A stretch of DNA of 41,059 bases, from IMG/VR virus record IMGVR_UViG_3300025679_000004, positions 1-41,059 of that record; one strand, written 5' to 3'. Origin of the DNA: a virus. How positions within the stretch are numbered: the first letter of the stretch is position 1; every line of letters begins with the position of its first letter. Made by a program: the position numbers and the translations under genes. Below the pieces are notes generated by a model, which searched no databases, was not told where the DNA came from, and saw nothing but the letters and a program-made list of their open reading frames with translations. Of this stretch, positions 1 through 7,144 are shown piece by piece.

Positions 1-127
1 AATAAACGAAGCCTATTCAAAAGCGTGTGAGCTGGCCGCTATTAGTGGAATGGTGCTCATGCAGCCATACTTAGACTACACAGGTGATGACCCAGCCCAA
101 GGCTCTTTAAAGGCAAAGGTGTGGGAA
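1..127. repeat. Direct terminal repeat, left copy
   Basis: These 127 bases are identical to the last 127 of the window (40933-41059). A length of exactly 127 is a common largest k-mer of short-read assemblers, so the simplest reading is an assembly overlap of a circular or circularly permuted molecule with a 40,932-bp unit, not a biological repeat. The copy lies inside the portal gene, and the reading frame continues across the junction. Confidence 0.92.
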
Positions 128-1747
128 TATAACTCCTTTATGGTCGATCCATATTTCCGTAATCCAGATATGAGCGATGCTCAGTTCGTTTGGTGCCAAG
201 AGTATATCTCTAAAAGGGAAGCTGAAGCTCGTTTCCCCGATAAAATGGGACAGATTATGCCGATGATGGGTTCTCCTAATCGTTATGGCTCATTTTATTT
301 CCTTCCTGAAAACTATAATATGGCCCGCAATGATCTCATGGTGCTCTCGTACGTTTGGTACAAGTGGAATAGAAAGAAAAAGCGACTTTACTCACCTAGT
401 AGAAATCAATTTTTTGATTATGGTGGTGGACAAGAGCAACTCGACGAAATCCTCTACAATATCCCAGATCTGCAAGTCGTCGAAGTGCAGACCCCATGCT
501 GGAAACTTGCCGTCGTACTCAATGACCAGCTTATGTTCCAGGGCGAAAATCCTCTCGGATTCGACGAATGCCCTTTCGTCCCGGTCTTCTGGAATTATGA
601 ACCGCATGTTAACGTCCCAGGACTTCGCGCGCGGTCGTTAATGATGACTATGCGGTCAAGTCAATTTTTGATGTCGAGGCGCATTCTTTTGAACCACGAT
701 ATCAGTGAGAGTTCTATTAATACAGGGTATATACGTAAAGTAGGAGCTGTAGCTAATGAAGATAATCTCAAGAAATCAGGACAAGGATACGATATTCTTG
801 TTAATGAAGGATACGAAATTGCCGATGTCCAGAAAATCATTCCTAATGCTGTGCCTCCTTCTGATATGGCTCTTGCTGATCAGTTACAGTCTCTGATCTT
901 CGCTACATCTGGCGTGAATATAGAAAACTGGAGCGCTCAGGAAAATGGGCAGGTCTCAAGTCTTACTGTATTACTGAAGCAAGGAGCAAATCTCATGGTT
1001 CTTCAGAAGTACTTTGACCAATGGGACATGGCTCTTAAACTGCTCGGTGATAAGCTTCTTAAGATAGTACTCAATAATTGGAATGCGGCTAAGTGCAGCC
1101 TTATAATCGGTGAAGACCCATCTCCACATTTCTACAGTAAGATATTTGCTAAGTATCAAACACTCGTTGAAGAAGGTCTAAATACTGCAACGCAAAGACA
1201 ACAAGAGTTCATGCAGTGGCTTGAGCTAAATGCTGCTCTTGGTGGTATAATTCCTCCTTCAGAAATTGCTAAACGCGCTACGATCCAAGGCAAAACTGAA
1301 CTTATGGAGATACTTGCCAATGCCGAGAAGCAACAAGCAGCAGTACAAGAGCACACTACGAACGTACAACATGTACTTGAGGAAGCTAAAATCAAAGAAC
1401 TCTATTCGAAATCGGCTGCGAATTTGGCGACTGCTAGGGAGAGACACGGCCGGGCTGAAGCAGACATTGGCCTCTTTGAGGAGCGTCTATCGGAGATTAC
1501 GAATAACCGCTCTATGGCGCTTAAGAACAAAATGGAAGCCCTTTCGAAAATGATGGAAGTCATTCAGAAATATGGTGAGATTGAAACGCAGCTTAAGGAA
1601 TCTCAACTTGAAACTTATGAGTATAAGCAAGAAGTTAATGAAGATCGAGAGAAGGTCGATGCTAAGCAAACTTCGATGAGCAATGAATTTGTACAGCAAA
1701 TGATGATGGGGATGCAACAGGCTCAACCTAATCAATCGGAACTATAG
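2..1747 (+). CDS. Portal protein, C-terminal part (gene crosses the window ends)
   Basis: The frame is open from base 2. The real start is at 40568, and joining the halves over the 127-bp overlap gives one 703-residue protein, close to the P22 portal (725 residues). It should form the dodecameric ring at the capsid vertex through which DNA is packaged and ejected. The part here covers about residues 123-703. The last 150 residues are a charged, Gln/Glu/Lys-rich helical stretch, as expected for the barrel/crown helices of P22-type portals, and end in a Met/Gln-rich tail. Position right after the terminase genes and before scaffold and capsid fits. The assignment rests on length, order and overall look, not on a catalytic motif. 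Confidence 0.85.
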   Translation: MNEAYSKACELAAISGMVLMQPYLDYTGDDPAQGSLKAKVWEYNSFMVDPYFRNPDMSDAQFVWCQEYISKREAEARFPDKMGQIMPMMGSPNRYGSFYFLPENYNMARNDLMVLSYVWYKWNRKKKRLYSPSRNQFFDYGGGQEQLDEILYNIPDLQVVEVQTPCWKLAVVLNDQLMFQGENPLGFDECPFVPVFWNYEPHVNVPGLRARSLMMTMRSSQFLMSRRILLNHDISESSINTGYIRKVGAVANEDNLKKSGQGYDILVNEGYEIADVQKIIPNAVPPSDMALADQLQSLIFATSGVNIENWSAQENGQVSSLTVLLKQGANLMVLQKYFDQWDMALKLLGDKLLKIVLNNWNAAKCSLIIGEDPSPHFYSKIFAKYQTLVEEGLNTATQRQQEFMQWLELNAALGGIIPPSEIAKRATIQGKTELMEILANAEKQQAAVQEHTTNVQHVLEEAKIKELYSKSAANLATARERHGRAEADIGLFEERLSEITNNRSMALKNKMEALSKMMEVIQKYGEIETQLKESQLETYEYKQEVNEDREKVDAKQTSMSNEFVQQMMMGMQQAQPNQSEL

Positions 1748-1763
1748 GAAAAGGAAAAAAATC

Positions 1764-1997
1764 ATGAAAAAGTTAGCTACGAAGAAAGGCGGCGATTCAG
1801 CAAAAACATCTGCTAAGACATCAACTGCGAGTAAGACATCTACAGCTACAAAAACCTCAACGGACGCATATACTCAGGGAAATATTACTGTGACTGGTGG
1901 TGCTGGAAAAGGATCGACTACAGTTAAGATAGGGCTCCCTGGGGGATCTCTCGCCAATAATGCGAAAAAACCAGTTAAGGCTAGCGGAAAGAAATAG
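1764..1997 (+). CDS. Small Ser/Thr/Lys-rich protein of the portal operon
   Basis: This 77-residue protein follows a strong AGGAAAAGGA ribosome site. The first 35 residues are an almost pure K/S/T/A repeat (KTSTASKTSTATKTSTD). The rest is Gly-rich and ends in lysines. Such low-complexity basic proteins between portal and scaffold genes are often minor head proteins, but there is no recognisable domain. The stop (TAG) is directly followed by the start codon of the methyltransferase, so the two are probably translated together. Confidence 0.7.
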   Translation: MKKLATKKGGDSAKTSAKTSTASKTSTATKTSTDAYTQGNITVTGGAGKGSTTVKIGLPGGSLANNAKKPVKASGKK

Positions 1998-3071
1998 ATG
2001 ACGATAATCTGCGGCGATTGCCTAGAAGTAATGAAGTCCTACCCTGATAATCATTTCTCCAGTGTTGTAACAGATCCGCCATATGGCTTATCATTCATGG
2101 GGAAAGGCTGGGATCATGCAGTTCCAGGGAAGGAATATTGGAAAGAATGCCTGAGGGTTACTAAACCTGGTGGATTCATACTTGCAATGGGGGGAACCAG
2201 AACTTACCATCGCCTTACTTGTGCGATTGAAGATGCTGGATGGGAGATCCGTGATTGTATTATGTGGGTATATGGGTCTGGATTTCCTAAAGGAAAAGGA
2301 TGTTTAAAGCCCGCTTATGAACCGATTATATTGGCCCGTAAAAAGGGGCCTATTCCTCTTCTCAATATTGATGCATGTAGAGTTAATTGCGTTTCTAGAC
2401 CTTTGAGATCTTCTGAGAATGGGAAGAGGATAGGAACTATCTATGAAGGTGGCTTCGGAGGAAGTAAAGCGATAGGAGAAACGTCTAAAGGACGTTGGCC
2501 AGCAAACATAATCTTCGATGAAGAGGCGGGGGATATGTTGGATAAGCAGAGTGGGATTTTGAAGAGCGGACAGCGCATAGGTTATCTTTCTGGTGAATCG
2601 ATTAATGAAGTTTACGGCAAACGGGCTTCTAAAAATATAAATCCATTTAATGCAAGTTCCGGCGGAGCATCCCGTTTCTTTTACTGCGCAAAAGCTTCGA
2701 GTCGCGAAAGGAATGAAGGGCTAGAGGGAATGCCAGATATTGAATGCAAAACTGGTTGTGGCGGAGCAATGCCAATAGACGATGACGGCAAAGAAAGGGA
2801 TCGATTCAAAAAGATCGCTAAAAATTCGCATCCAACAGTAAAACCTCTAGCCCTAATGCGCTATCTAATCACCCTAATTTCCCCACCAGAAAACGCTCTA
2901 ATTCTAGACCCCTTCTGCGGTTCAGGTTCCACAATCTTAGCTGCCAAGCAATTGGGTATTGAGGCTGTTGGAATCGACAGGGAAAAGTCATACGCTGAGA
3001 TCGCGCGAAAGCGAATTGAATCATATAAAGACCCCATGGCAGAGCCGGATTTATTTGAAGAATGCTTGTAA
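1998..3071 (+). CDS. Site-specific DNA methyltransferase (N6-adenine or N4-cytosine), beta class
   Basis: This 357-residue protein has the catalytic motif IV DPPYG near residues 26-30 and the SAM-binding motif I DPFCGSG near residue 303, preceded by HPTVKP. The order catalytic motif - variable recognition region - SAM motif defines the beta group of amino-methyltransferases. DPPY is the usual signature for adenine-N6 (less often cytosine-N4) modification. No restriction gene is nearby, so it is an orphan that probably modifies the phage DNA to evade host restriction or affects packaging or regulation. The start abuts the preceding stop; GGAAAG lies upstream. Target sequence unknown. Confidence 0.93.
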   Translation: MTIICGDCLEVMKSYPDNHFSSVVTDPPYGLSFMGKGWDHAVPGKEYWKECLRVTKPGGFILAMGGTRTYHRLTCAIEDAGWEIRDCIMWVYGSGFPKGKGCLKPAYEPIILARKKGPIPLLNIDACRVNCVSRPLRSSENGKRIGTIYEGGFGGSKAIGETSKGRWPANIIFDEEAGDMLDKQSGILKSGQRIGYLSGESINEVYGKRASKNINPFNASSGGASRFFYCAKASSRERNEGLEGMPDIECKTGCGGAMPIDDDGKERDRFKKIAKNSHPTVKPLALMRYLITLISPPENALILDPFCGSGSTILAAKQLGIEAVGIDREKSYAEIARKRIESYKDPMAEPDLFEECL

Positions 3072-3093
3072 GGAATTTCTTTAATCGTATAAT
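3066..3093 (+). promoter_or_regulatory. Sigma70-like promoter for the 3121 gene
   Basis: TTGTAA (3066-3071) and a perfect TATAAT (3088-3093) are separated by 16 bp. Transcription would start near 3100, about 20 bases ahead of the 3121 start codon. The -35 box overlaps the end of the methyltransferase gene. Confidence 0.5.
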
Positions 3094-3120
3094 AGAATAA
3101 AAGCTAAACCTCGAGGGTAT

Positions 3121-3336
3121 ATGGCAGGCGGAATGAAAATAAGTGATAAAGGCGGATATGCGGGAACTTCAACAGCTTTGATGGCTTCAAAGACTCATTT
3201 GAAATCTTTCAGCTCAGCAGAAGGCGCAGGGGCAGAAAATTCGTACGAGGATACAACCGAAGCGATCAAATCTGCACAAGAAAAAGCTAAGGGCAAAGTT
3301 ATGGCTCATCCTTTGAAAGACGGATATAGAAACTAA
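3121..3336 (+). CDS. Small hypothetical protein in head gene cluster
   Basis: This 71-residue protein is rich in Gly, Ala, Ser and Lys, begins MAGGMKISDKGG, and has no recognised domain. It has its own upstream promoter candidate and is followed after 54 bases by a terminator, so it may be a separate short transcript. Such small Ala/Lys proteins next to portal and scaffold genes may be minor capsid components; this is inference from position. Confidence 0.6.
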   Translation: MAGGMKISDKGGYAGTSTALMASKTHLKSFSSAEGAGAENSYEDTTEAIKSAQEKAKGKVMAHPLKDGYRN

Positions 3337-3389
3337 AGTTCTCTCTCCAAAGAGTCGTCATAGCCGTAGGGAGACGTTAAAACACCCTC

Positions 3390-3427
3390 GGGCTTGGGGC
3401 CAGTTACGTAGCTGAGCCCTCTTTTTT
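3390..3427 (+). terminator. Rho-independent terminator
   Basis: GGGCTT (3390-3395) pairs with GAGCCC (3414-3419), with one or two further pairs inside, and is followed at once by TCTTTTTT. It would end transcription of the methyltransferase/3121 unit before the tRNA-like element. Confidence 0.7.
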
Positions 3428-3429
3428 AC

Positions 3430-3511
3430 GCGATGGAAGCATTGATAGTTTGATGTGCTGGGTTTTTCTCATTGGTTCCCAGAGAAGTGGGCGCAAATCC
3501 CAACCTTCGCT
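3430..3511 (+). other. tRNA-like cloverleaf with a 15-nt anticodon loop
   Basis: A full cloverleaf can be drawn. The acceptor stem is GCGATGG (3430-3436) with CCTTCGC (3504-3510), one T-T mismatch. The D-arm is 3439-3456 with a 10-nt loop. A 5-bp anticodon stem is CTGGG (3458-3462) with CCCAG (3478-3482). There is a 4-nt variable loop and a T-arm GTGGG/CCCAA (3487-3503) with the 7-nt loop CGCAAAT. The anticodon loop is 15 nt instead of 7, the outer T-stem pair is mismatched, and T54-T55 are replaced. It could be a decayed tRNA, a tRNA mimic, or the attachment-site copy of a host tRNA 3' end, although no integrase was seen. Confidence 0.35.
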
Positions 3512-3521
3512 AATTTCAGTA

Positions 3522-3550
3522 GATTACAAAATGTAATCGACTCAAGGAGT
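3522..3550 (+). promoter_or_regulatory. Hairpin just upstream of a strong ribosome site
   Basis: GATTACA (3522-3528) and TGTAATC (3532-3538) form a 7-bp stem with a 3-nt loop. AAGGAG (3544-3549) follows and serves the ATG at 3555. The hairpin could protect the 5' end of the mRNA or bind a regulator. Confidence 0.4.
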
Positions 3551-3554
3551 AAAT

Positions 3555-3815
3555 ATGAAAAGCAATGTCAAGTTCAAAGAAACGAACACGATTAAAGACC
3601 AAAAGCCTAAAGATCAACCCAAAGACGGGGTCAAATCTCCTTGGGATTATCGATGTCCTCAATATGATCAAAGATCAAGCAACTTTGTGAATGCTGGTAC
3701 TCATTACGGCGTTGGGATCAACCAACCGATTGGTCATGAAGGGAATCCTAAGCAAACTGTTTCCGTTCTTCCTCAGGGAAGGCACTCAACAATGATGGAT
3801 GATGACCGTGGCTAA
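3555..3815 (+). CDS. Small conserved-motif protein, copy 1 (YGVG-QPIG)
   Basis: This 86-residue hydrophilic protein has a Lys-rich N-terminus and the core YGVGINQPIG near residues 51-60. The next gene carries the nearly identical core YGVGVKQPIG, so the two look like diverged duplicates. Function is unknown; location among head genes suggests a minor virion protein. The ribosome site AAGGAG is ideal. Confidence 0.65.
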   Translation: MKSNVKFKETNTIKDQKPKDQPKDGVKSPWDYRCPQYDQRSSNFVNAGTHYGVGINQPIGHEGNPKQTVSVLPQGRHSTMMDDDRG

Positions 3816-3990
3816 ATCAAAATCAATGGTAAAGCCATACGAGTCCCATGTCTCAAAGACAAAGAAACCAATGGGTGATTTCTACGGTGTAGGAGTTAAG
3901 CAGCCTATTGGGAAGCAGAAGGGTCCTTTACTTGGTTCTGCGAACTTGTCTCAGAAGAAACTTGGCAAACCTCCGAAGACTTTAGCTTAG
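3799..3990 (+). CDS. Small conserved-motif protein, copy 2 (YGVG-QPIG)
   Basis: This 63-residue basic protein overlaps the end of copy 1 by 17 bases and is probably translationally coupled. It contains YGVGVKQPIG near residues 29-38, matching copy 1, and ends in a Lys/Pro-rich tail. Start may be the ATG at 3799 or the in-frame ATG at 3802. The plus-strand unit ends here and faces the minus-strand GroES operon. Confidence 0.6.
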   Translation: MMTVAKSKSMVKPYESHVSKTKKPMGDFYGVGVKQPIGKQKGPLLGSANLSQKKLGKPPKTLA

Positions 3991-4077
3991 ACTCATGTTC
4001 TTCGATGATGTGATTCACTTGCCTTAGGAGCGCTTCAAAGTCAGGGTATCTCATTAGTTTCTTATTTGTCTTTGAGT

Positions 4078-4428
4078 TCACAACTTTTCTCCGAATACCG
4101 CAATCACGTCCTCAGATTTGATCAACTGATATTGCTCCCCATTTATTGTAATCTTCATCCCGCTATGTCTATCAACAAGGATCTCATCTCCTTCATTGAC
4201 TAAAGGGACATCAAGTGATACAACAGCTACTGTCGCTGTTGGGAAACGCTCAGGGGTGGTAGAGGGCATTATAATTCCGTTCACGGTCTTTGGCCCTTCT
4301 TCTTGGATTTGGACTAAGATACGGTTCCCGAGTAGAGTAAATTCATTCATTGGTTTCCTCATATGATATGTTTCTAACATTTCTTCTTTACTTACCCATT
4401 TTCTATACATTAAACAAGGTTCATTCAT
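4078..4428 (-). CDS. groES: GroES-like co-chaperonin (Cpn10)
   Basis: From residue 27 on it reads as a Cpn10: LGNRILVQIQEE, then NGIIMPST, then VNEGDEILVDRHSGMKITING and a C-terminal LIKSEDVIAVFGE. These match the two beta strands flanking the mobile loop (NGIIMP) and the end of the family. It should cap the host GroEL and direct folding of a phage protein such as the capsid, as T4 gp31 does. Two starts are possible. ATG 4428, with AAGGA, overlaps the upstream gene and gives 116 residues. ATG 4350, with GAGGAAACCA, gives 90 residues, the normal Cpn10 length. It is the last gene of a five-gene minus-strand operon embedded between virion genes. Confidence 0.85.
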   Translation of the reverse strand: MNEPCLMYRKWVSKEEMLETYHMRKPMNEFTLLGNRILVQIQEEGPKTVNGIIMPSTTPERFPTATVAVVSLDVPLVNEGDEILVDRHSGMKITINGEQYQLIKSEDVIAVFGEKL

Positions 4429-4582
4429 TGATTTTTTCCTTGGTTACACATATATACATCGGTTTCTCGTCAGCCTGACCTTCAGTAACTTGAACAATCA
4501 TTTCTCCTGCATTGAGTAGGTTTAGATCTCCCATTGTGAGGATTACTTTTATGGTAACTGTGCTTTCTAGATCAATCTTCAT
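4421..4582 (-). CDS. Small hypothetical protein of the GroES operon
   Basis: This 53-residue ORF starts at ATG 4582, which overlaps the stop of the upstream gene (ATGA). Its own stop overlaps the ATG at 4428 of the GroES gene. It begins MKIDLESTVTIKVILTMGD and is acidic with alternating hydrophobic residues. No domain is recognised. The overlaps at both ends are strong evidence that it is a real gene. Confidence 0.65.
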   Translation of the reverse strand: MKIDLESTVTIKVILTMGDLNLLNAGEMIVQVTEGQADEKPMYICVTKEKINE

Positions 4583-5055
4583 AGTAATGTATATCCCGAT
4601 TTCTCAAACTTAGCCTGTTGACCCAATGACTTATAGATCGCATCAATTGCCTCATCACTCAAGTCATCATCATCTGGTTTCTCAAGGAATTCTCGATTAT
4701 TCTCAAAATCATAAATACTTTGGACTACGACTTGAGACTCTGCAATCTTCCCCTGTCCATACTGCTCCCACATATGCCGATCAGGGATCATCCAGTAGAC
4801 TTTAACAGTATCTGAGCCTGGATATCCCTTGAATAGCATAGAGTTGGTCTGCGCTTTCGGCTTGGTTAGGCGAGGCTGCCATATTAAACGCTTAGTGACT
4901 CCGTCTTCATCAGTACGCGCGTGAGCGAAAATGTAAAATGGAGTGTTTCCAAATGGACGCTTATCGATTAGATCTTTGCAGCATTCTGAGATATCTAGCG
5001 ATTGCTTTTGGAATTGTTCTAGGCGGTCGTGGGTTTCTAATCGGTCAATTTTCAT
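4579..5055 (-). CDS. Hypothetical protein of the GroES operon
   Basis: This 158-residue soluble protein has an acidic C-terminal part (DDDDLSDEAIDAIYKSLG near residues 128-145) and a central region rich in beta-type residues with several Trp/Tyr. No family is recognised. Four-base ATGA overlaps join it to both neighbours (5052-5055 and 4579-4582), so it is part of one translated unit. Its link to GroES might reflect a role in assembly, but that is only contextual. Confidence 0.75.
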   Translation of the reverse strand: MKIDRLETHDRLEQFQKQSLDISECCKDLIDKRPFGNTPFYIFAHARTDEDGVTKRLIWQPRLTKPKAQTNSMLFKGYPGSDTVKVYWMIPDRHMWEQYGQGKIAESQVVVQSIYDFENNREFLEKPDDDDLSDEAIDAIYKSLGQQAKFEKSGYTLL

Positions 5056-5318
5056 CTAGGTTGGTCCGGGAGGGGCATCCATTTAATAACTTCTTCACCA
5101 CGTTCATAAAAAACGCCGTATGTCGTCCATTTTCCATCTTTTACTTCATCTGCAAATAGCTCTAACCCAATGTAAAAACCATCCCAAGTAAGGACCGTTT
5201 CATCGATTTTGGGTAATTGTTTATCTACATCAATCCAAACAAATTGTTCGAGACATTTTTTTGCTTCGATAAGAGCATTTGTGATGAATTCTAACTTTGT
5301 CTCTAAGTTATCTTTCAT
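5052..5318 (-). CDS. DUF551-like small protein
   Basis: This 88-residue protein has a pattern typical of DUF551: a Trp followed by DKQLP, then ETVLTWDGFYIG, a GKW element, and the ending VIKWMPLPDQP. DUF551 proteins are frequent in phages and prophages and have no known function. It overlaps its neighbours by ATGA at both ends. The next gene upstream has a degenerate form of the same C-terminus, so the pair may be a tandem duplication. Confidence 0.8.
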   Translation of the reverse strand: MKDNLETKLEFITNALIEAKKCLEQFVWIDVDKQLPKIDETVLTWDGFYIGLELFADEVKDGKWTTYGVFYERGEEVIKWMPLPDQPR

Positions 5319-5665
5319 TTAGGAGGCTCCGGTAAGTGCATATAATGCGTGGGAATCTGGCATCCTTCATATGCGTATGGGAACTTATAGCTACACGAAT
5401 ACCACTCACCATTAAAAAGTTCACCATAATGAATTTTCTTTCTTCGGCGAAAAGCGAGCAAAACTCTTTTCCCTTCTGTAGGCCAAGATTTTTTTGTACT
5501 AATCCACTTTCCAATCTTTGGACTACAACACCAGCATTGCTCACTTGTACATTCTTTCCCTTTCATGAACTCAGGCAAGATATGAGCATAACCAAGATTA
5601 CATGTTTCATAAGGAGGGTATTGAGACATCTCCGCATTTTGCAATATTTTCTTAGTTTTACGCAA
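5315..5665 (-). CDS. DUF551-related protein, first gene of the GroES operon
   Basis: The C-terminal half resembles DUF551: GKRVLLAFRRRKK, then NGEWYS, ending in THYMHLPEPPK. The N-terminal half has a cluster of cysteines (CTSEQCWCCSP) that could bind zinc. The start is uncertain: the longest form uses TTG at 5665 (116 residues), and the first ATG is at 5629 (104 residues); neither has a clear ribosome site. The stop overlaps the next start by ATGA. It is transcribed away from the scaffold gene, so the 76 bases at 5666-5741 should hold divergent promoters. Confidence 0.65.
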   Translation of the reverse strand: MRKTKKILQNAEMSQYPPYETCNLGYAHILPEFMKGKECTSEQCWCCSPKIGKWISTKKSWPTEGKRVLLAFRRRKKIHYGELFNGEWYSCSYKFPYAYEGCQIPTHYMHLPEPPK

Positions 5666-5741
5666 TTCAATAACAAGTTGTGTAGTAGTAAAATATTTGT
5701 TATAACCAGTTGGTAAGGAAATCTTAACAACTCAAGGCCCA

Positions 5742-6413
5742 ATGACTATTGATACAACTGCTCCAGTCGAAGTTAAAACAAATAATGAATCTGCAAACAT
5801 CGCTGAAATGCGTAGACTAATTGGCGATGAGAAAAAGCGTGCTCTTGCTTTGGAAGAAAAGGTTGCTCAATTGGAAGCTGAAAAGCATCAAAAGTTTAAA
5901 GCGTCTCTACCCTACAAAGACGATGATGCAGATGATGATTCCGAGCCATATGTTGACCACAAGAAACTTAATAAGAAACTCGCAGCATTTGAGCAGAACT
6001 TTGAGAAGAAAGTAGATGCTAAAGCGGAGACAATAGCCCGTTCTATGATCGAACAGGAACGTCAATCATCCTTTCTCAAGGCTAATCCTGACTTTCAACA
6101 GATTCTTTCCCCAGAAATGATTCAGAAGTTCGCAGAGAAGCACCCGGATATCGCTGAACCAATGCTTGATATGCCTGATAACTTCTCTCGCCAAAAGCTG
6201 CTTTATCAAAACATCAAGGCTCTTGGAATCAATAGACCCGCAGTAGCTGAACCAAATATTCAACAGAAGATCGATGCGAATCGTAAGTCCCCATACTATC
6301 AGCCAACTGGTGGAAATGCTCCTCCTTATGCAGGACAAGGTGACTTCTCTCAAGCAGGACAGAAGAATGCTTACGCTAAAATGCAGGATCTAATAAACAA
6401 TCGACGGGGTTAA
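5742..6413 (+). CDS. Capsid scaffolding protein
   Basis: This 223-residue protein is highly charged. A coiled coil runs from about residue 20 to 50 and a second helical region from 75 to 115. A Gln/Gly/Pro/Tyr-rich flexible end (PYYQPTGGNAPPYAGQGDF) follows. It sits between portal and major capsid genes, where scaffolds of P22/N4-like phages lie. It would guide procapsid assembly and then be released or degraded. No protease is visible nearby, suggesting release in the P22 manner (inference). Confidence 0.75.
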   Translation: MTIDTTAPVEVKTNNESANIAEMRRLIGDEKKRALALEEKVAQLEAEKHQKFKASLPYKDDDADDDSEPYVDHKKLNKKLAAFEQNFEKKVDAKAETIARSMIEQERQSSFLKANPDFQQILSPEMIQKFAEKHPDIAEPMLDMPDNFSRQKLLYQNIKALGINRPAVAEPNIQQKIDANRKSPYYQPTGGNAPPYAGQGDFSQAGQKNAYAKMQDLINNRRG

Positions 6414-6585
6414 TAGGCTTCGCTGGTCTCGTATCGCAATGGGACCAGCAATCTGGGTATGAATGGCCACATGGTTTATTCATCCATTCATTACATTTTG
6501 GGCAGTAGACTGCATCGTAGTAGTCATCGTACAAGCATTCTGTGTGACAGATGTGGCAGTCGCAGTATTTATATTCATCATTCAT
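6376..6585 (-). CDS. Cys/His-rich small zinc-binding protein
   Basis: This 69-residue protein has the pairs CDCHIC, CPKC and CGH near residues 8-40 and further Cys/His downstream, as in zinc fingers of the Cys4 kind. The start overlaps the preceding stop (ATGA at 6582-6585). The 3' end runs 38 bases into the oppositely oriented scaffold gene. It is the last gene of the minus-strand island that starts with a ribbon-helix-helix protein. Confidence 0.65.
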   Translation of the reverse strand: MNDEYKYCDCHICHTECLYDDYYDAVYCPKCNEWMNKPCGHSYPDCWSHCDTRPAKPINPVDCLLDPAF

Positions 6586-6956
6586 ATAGGTATAGCGTAA
6601 AATCTTTCCATGAATTCGTCCATAAAAAGATCATTATAGAATGTTCCTCTGAGCGTTTCTCTAAGACCAACTAATTCTTCAATTTGTCCGCATTGCAGAA
6701 GGCATTCACGTTTAAATTCTTTATCTGGGAAATCATAATCCATAAATATTCTCCATATTTGAAGAGTCAAATCTAGTTCACTTAATTCACCCCAACCCAT
6801 ACACATATTTCCCTCAGAAAAGGTGAGGTTGCGAATGTGGTTAGGCTCAAAGTCCGATTGATTTCTTTCTATCACATGAAATTTTGTTACTGTTCGATGA
6901 TTATTTCTGTCTACATCCCAGTAAATTCCAGTTCTTTTTTGTGAAAATAAATTCAT
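6582..6956 (-). CDS. Hypothetical protein of the minus-strand island
   Basis: This 124-residue soluble protein has a good ribosome site (AAAGGA ahead of the ATG at 6956). It has no recognised domain; the C-terminal half is acidic and aromatic (FMDYDFPDKEFKRECLLQC). It is coupled to the Cys-rich gene by a 4-base overlap. Confidence 0.65.
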   Translation of the reverse strand: MNLFSQKRTGIYWDVDRNNHRTVTKFHVIERNQSDFEPNHIRNLTFSEGNMCMGWGELSELDLTLQIWRIFMDYDFPDKEFKRECLLQCGQIEELVGLRETLRGTFYNDLFMDEFMERFYAIPI

Positions 6957-6967
6957 TTTTTTATCCT

Positions 6968-7144
6968 TTATAATAGTTTAATTTTTACTTTCATCAATTT
7001 AATTAATGTAGGGAAACATGCTTCACAAGTTTTAAATAGGCATCTATTCCCACGGAGAAAATAGATTCGAGCCTTCTCATTGCTTTCATCGACTTTGAAA
7101 GTTACACCACAAAAATAGCATTTATAACAGCGAGTTTTACTCAG
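6968..7144 (-). CDS. Small zinc-ribbon ORF without a standard start codon
   Basis: A 58-codon frame runs from about 7144 to a TAA at 6968-6970. It contains CYKCYFCG near the start and CLFKTCEAC further on, a convincing four-cysteine zinc-binding layout with a basic end (LIKLMKVKIKLL). It contains only one internal ATG, near its end, and no usable GTG or TTG start. The candidates are CTG at 7142-7144, which overlaps the end of the repressor-like gene (stop at 7137-7139), or an upstream ATT or ATA. It may be expressed by coupling or frameshifting from the upstream gene, or be decayed. Confidence 0.45.
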   Translation of the reverse strand: MSKTRCYKCYFCGVTFKVDESNEKARIYFLRGNRCLFKTCEACFPTLIKLMKVKIKLL

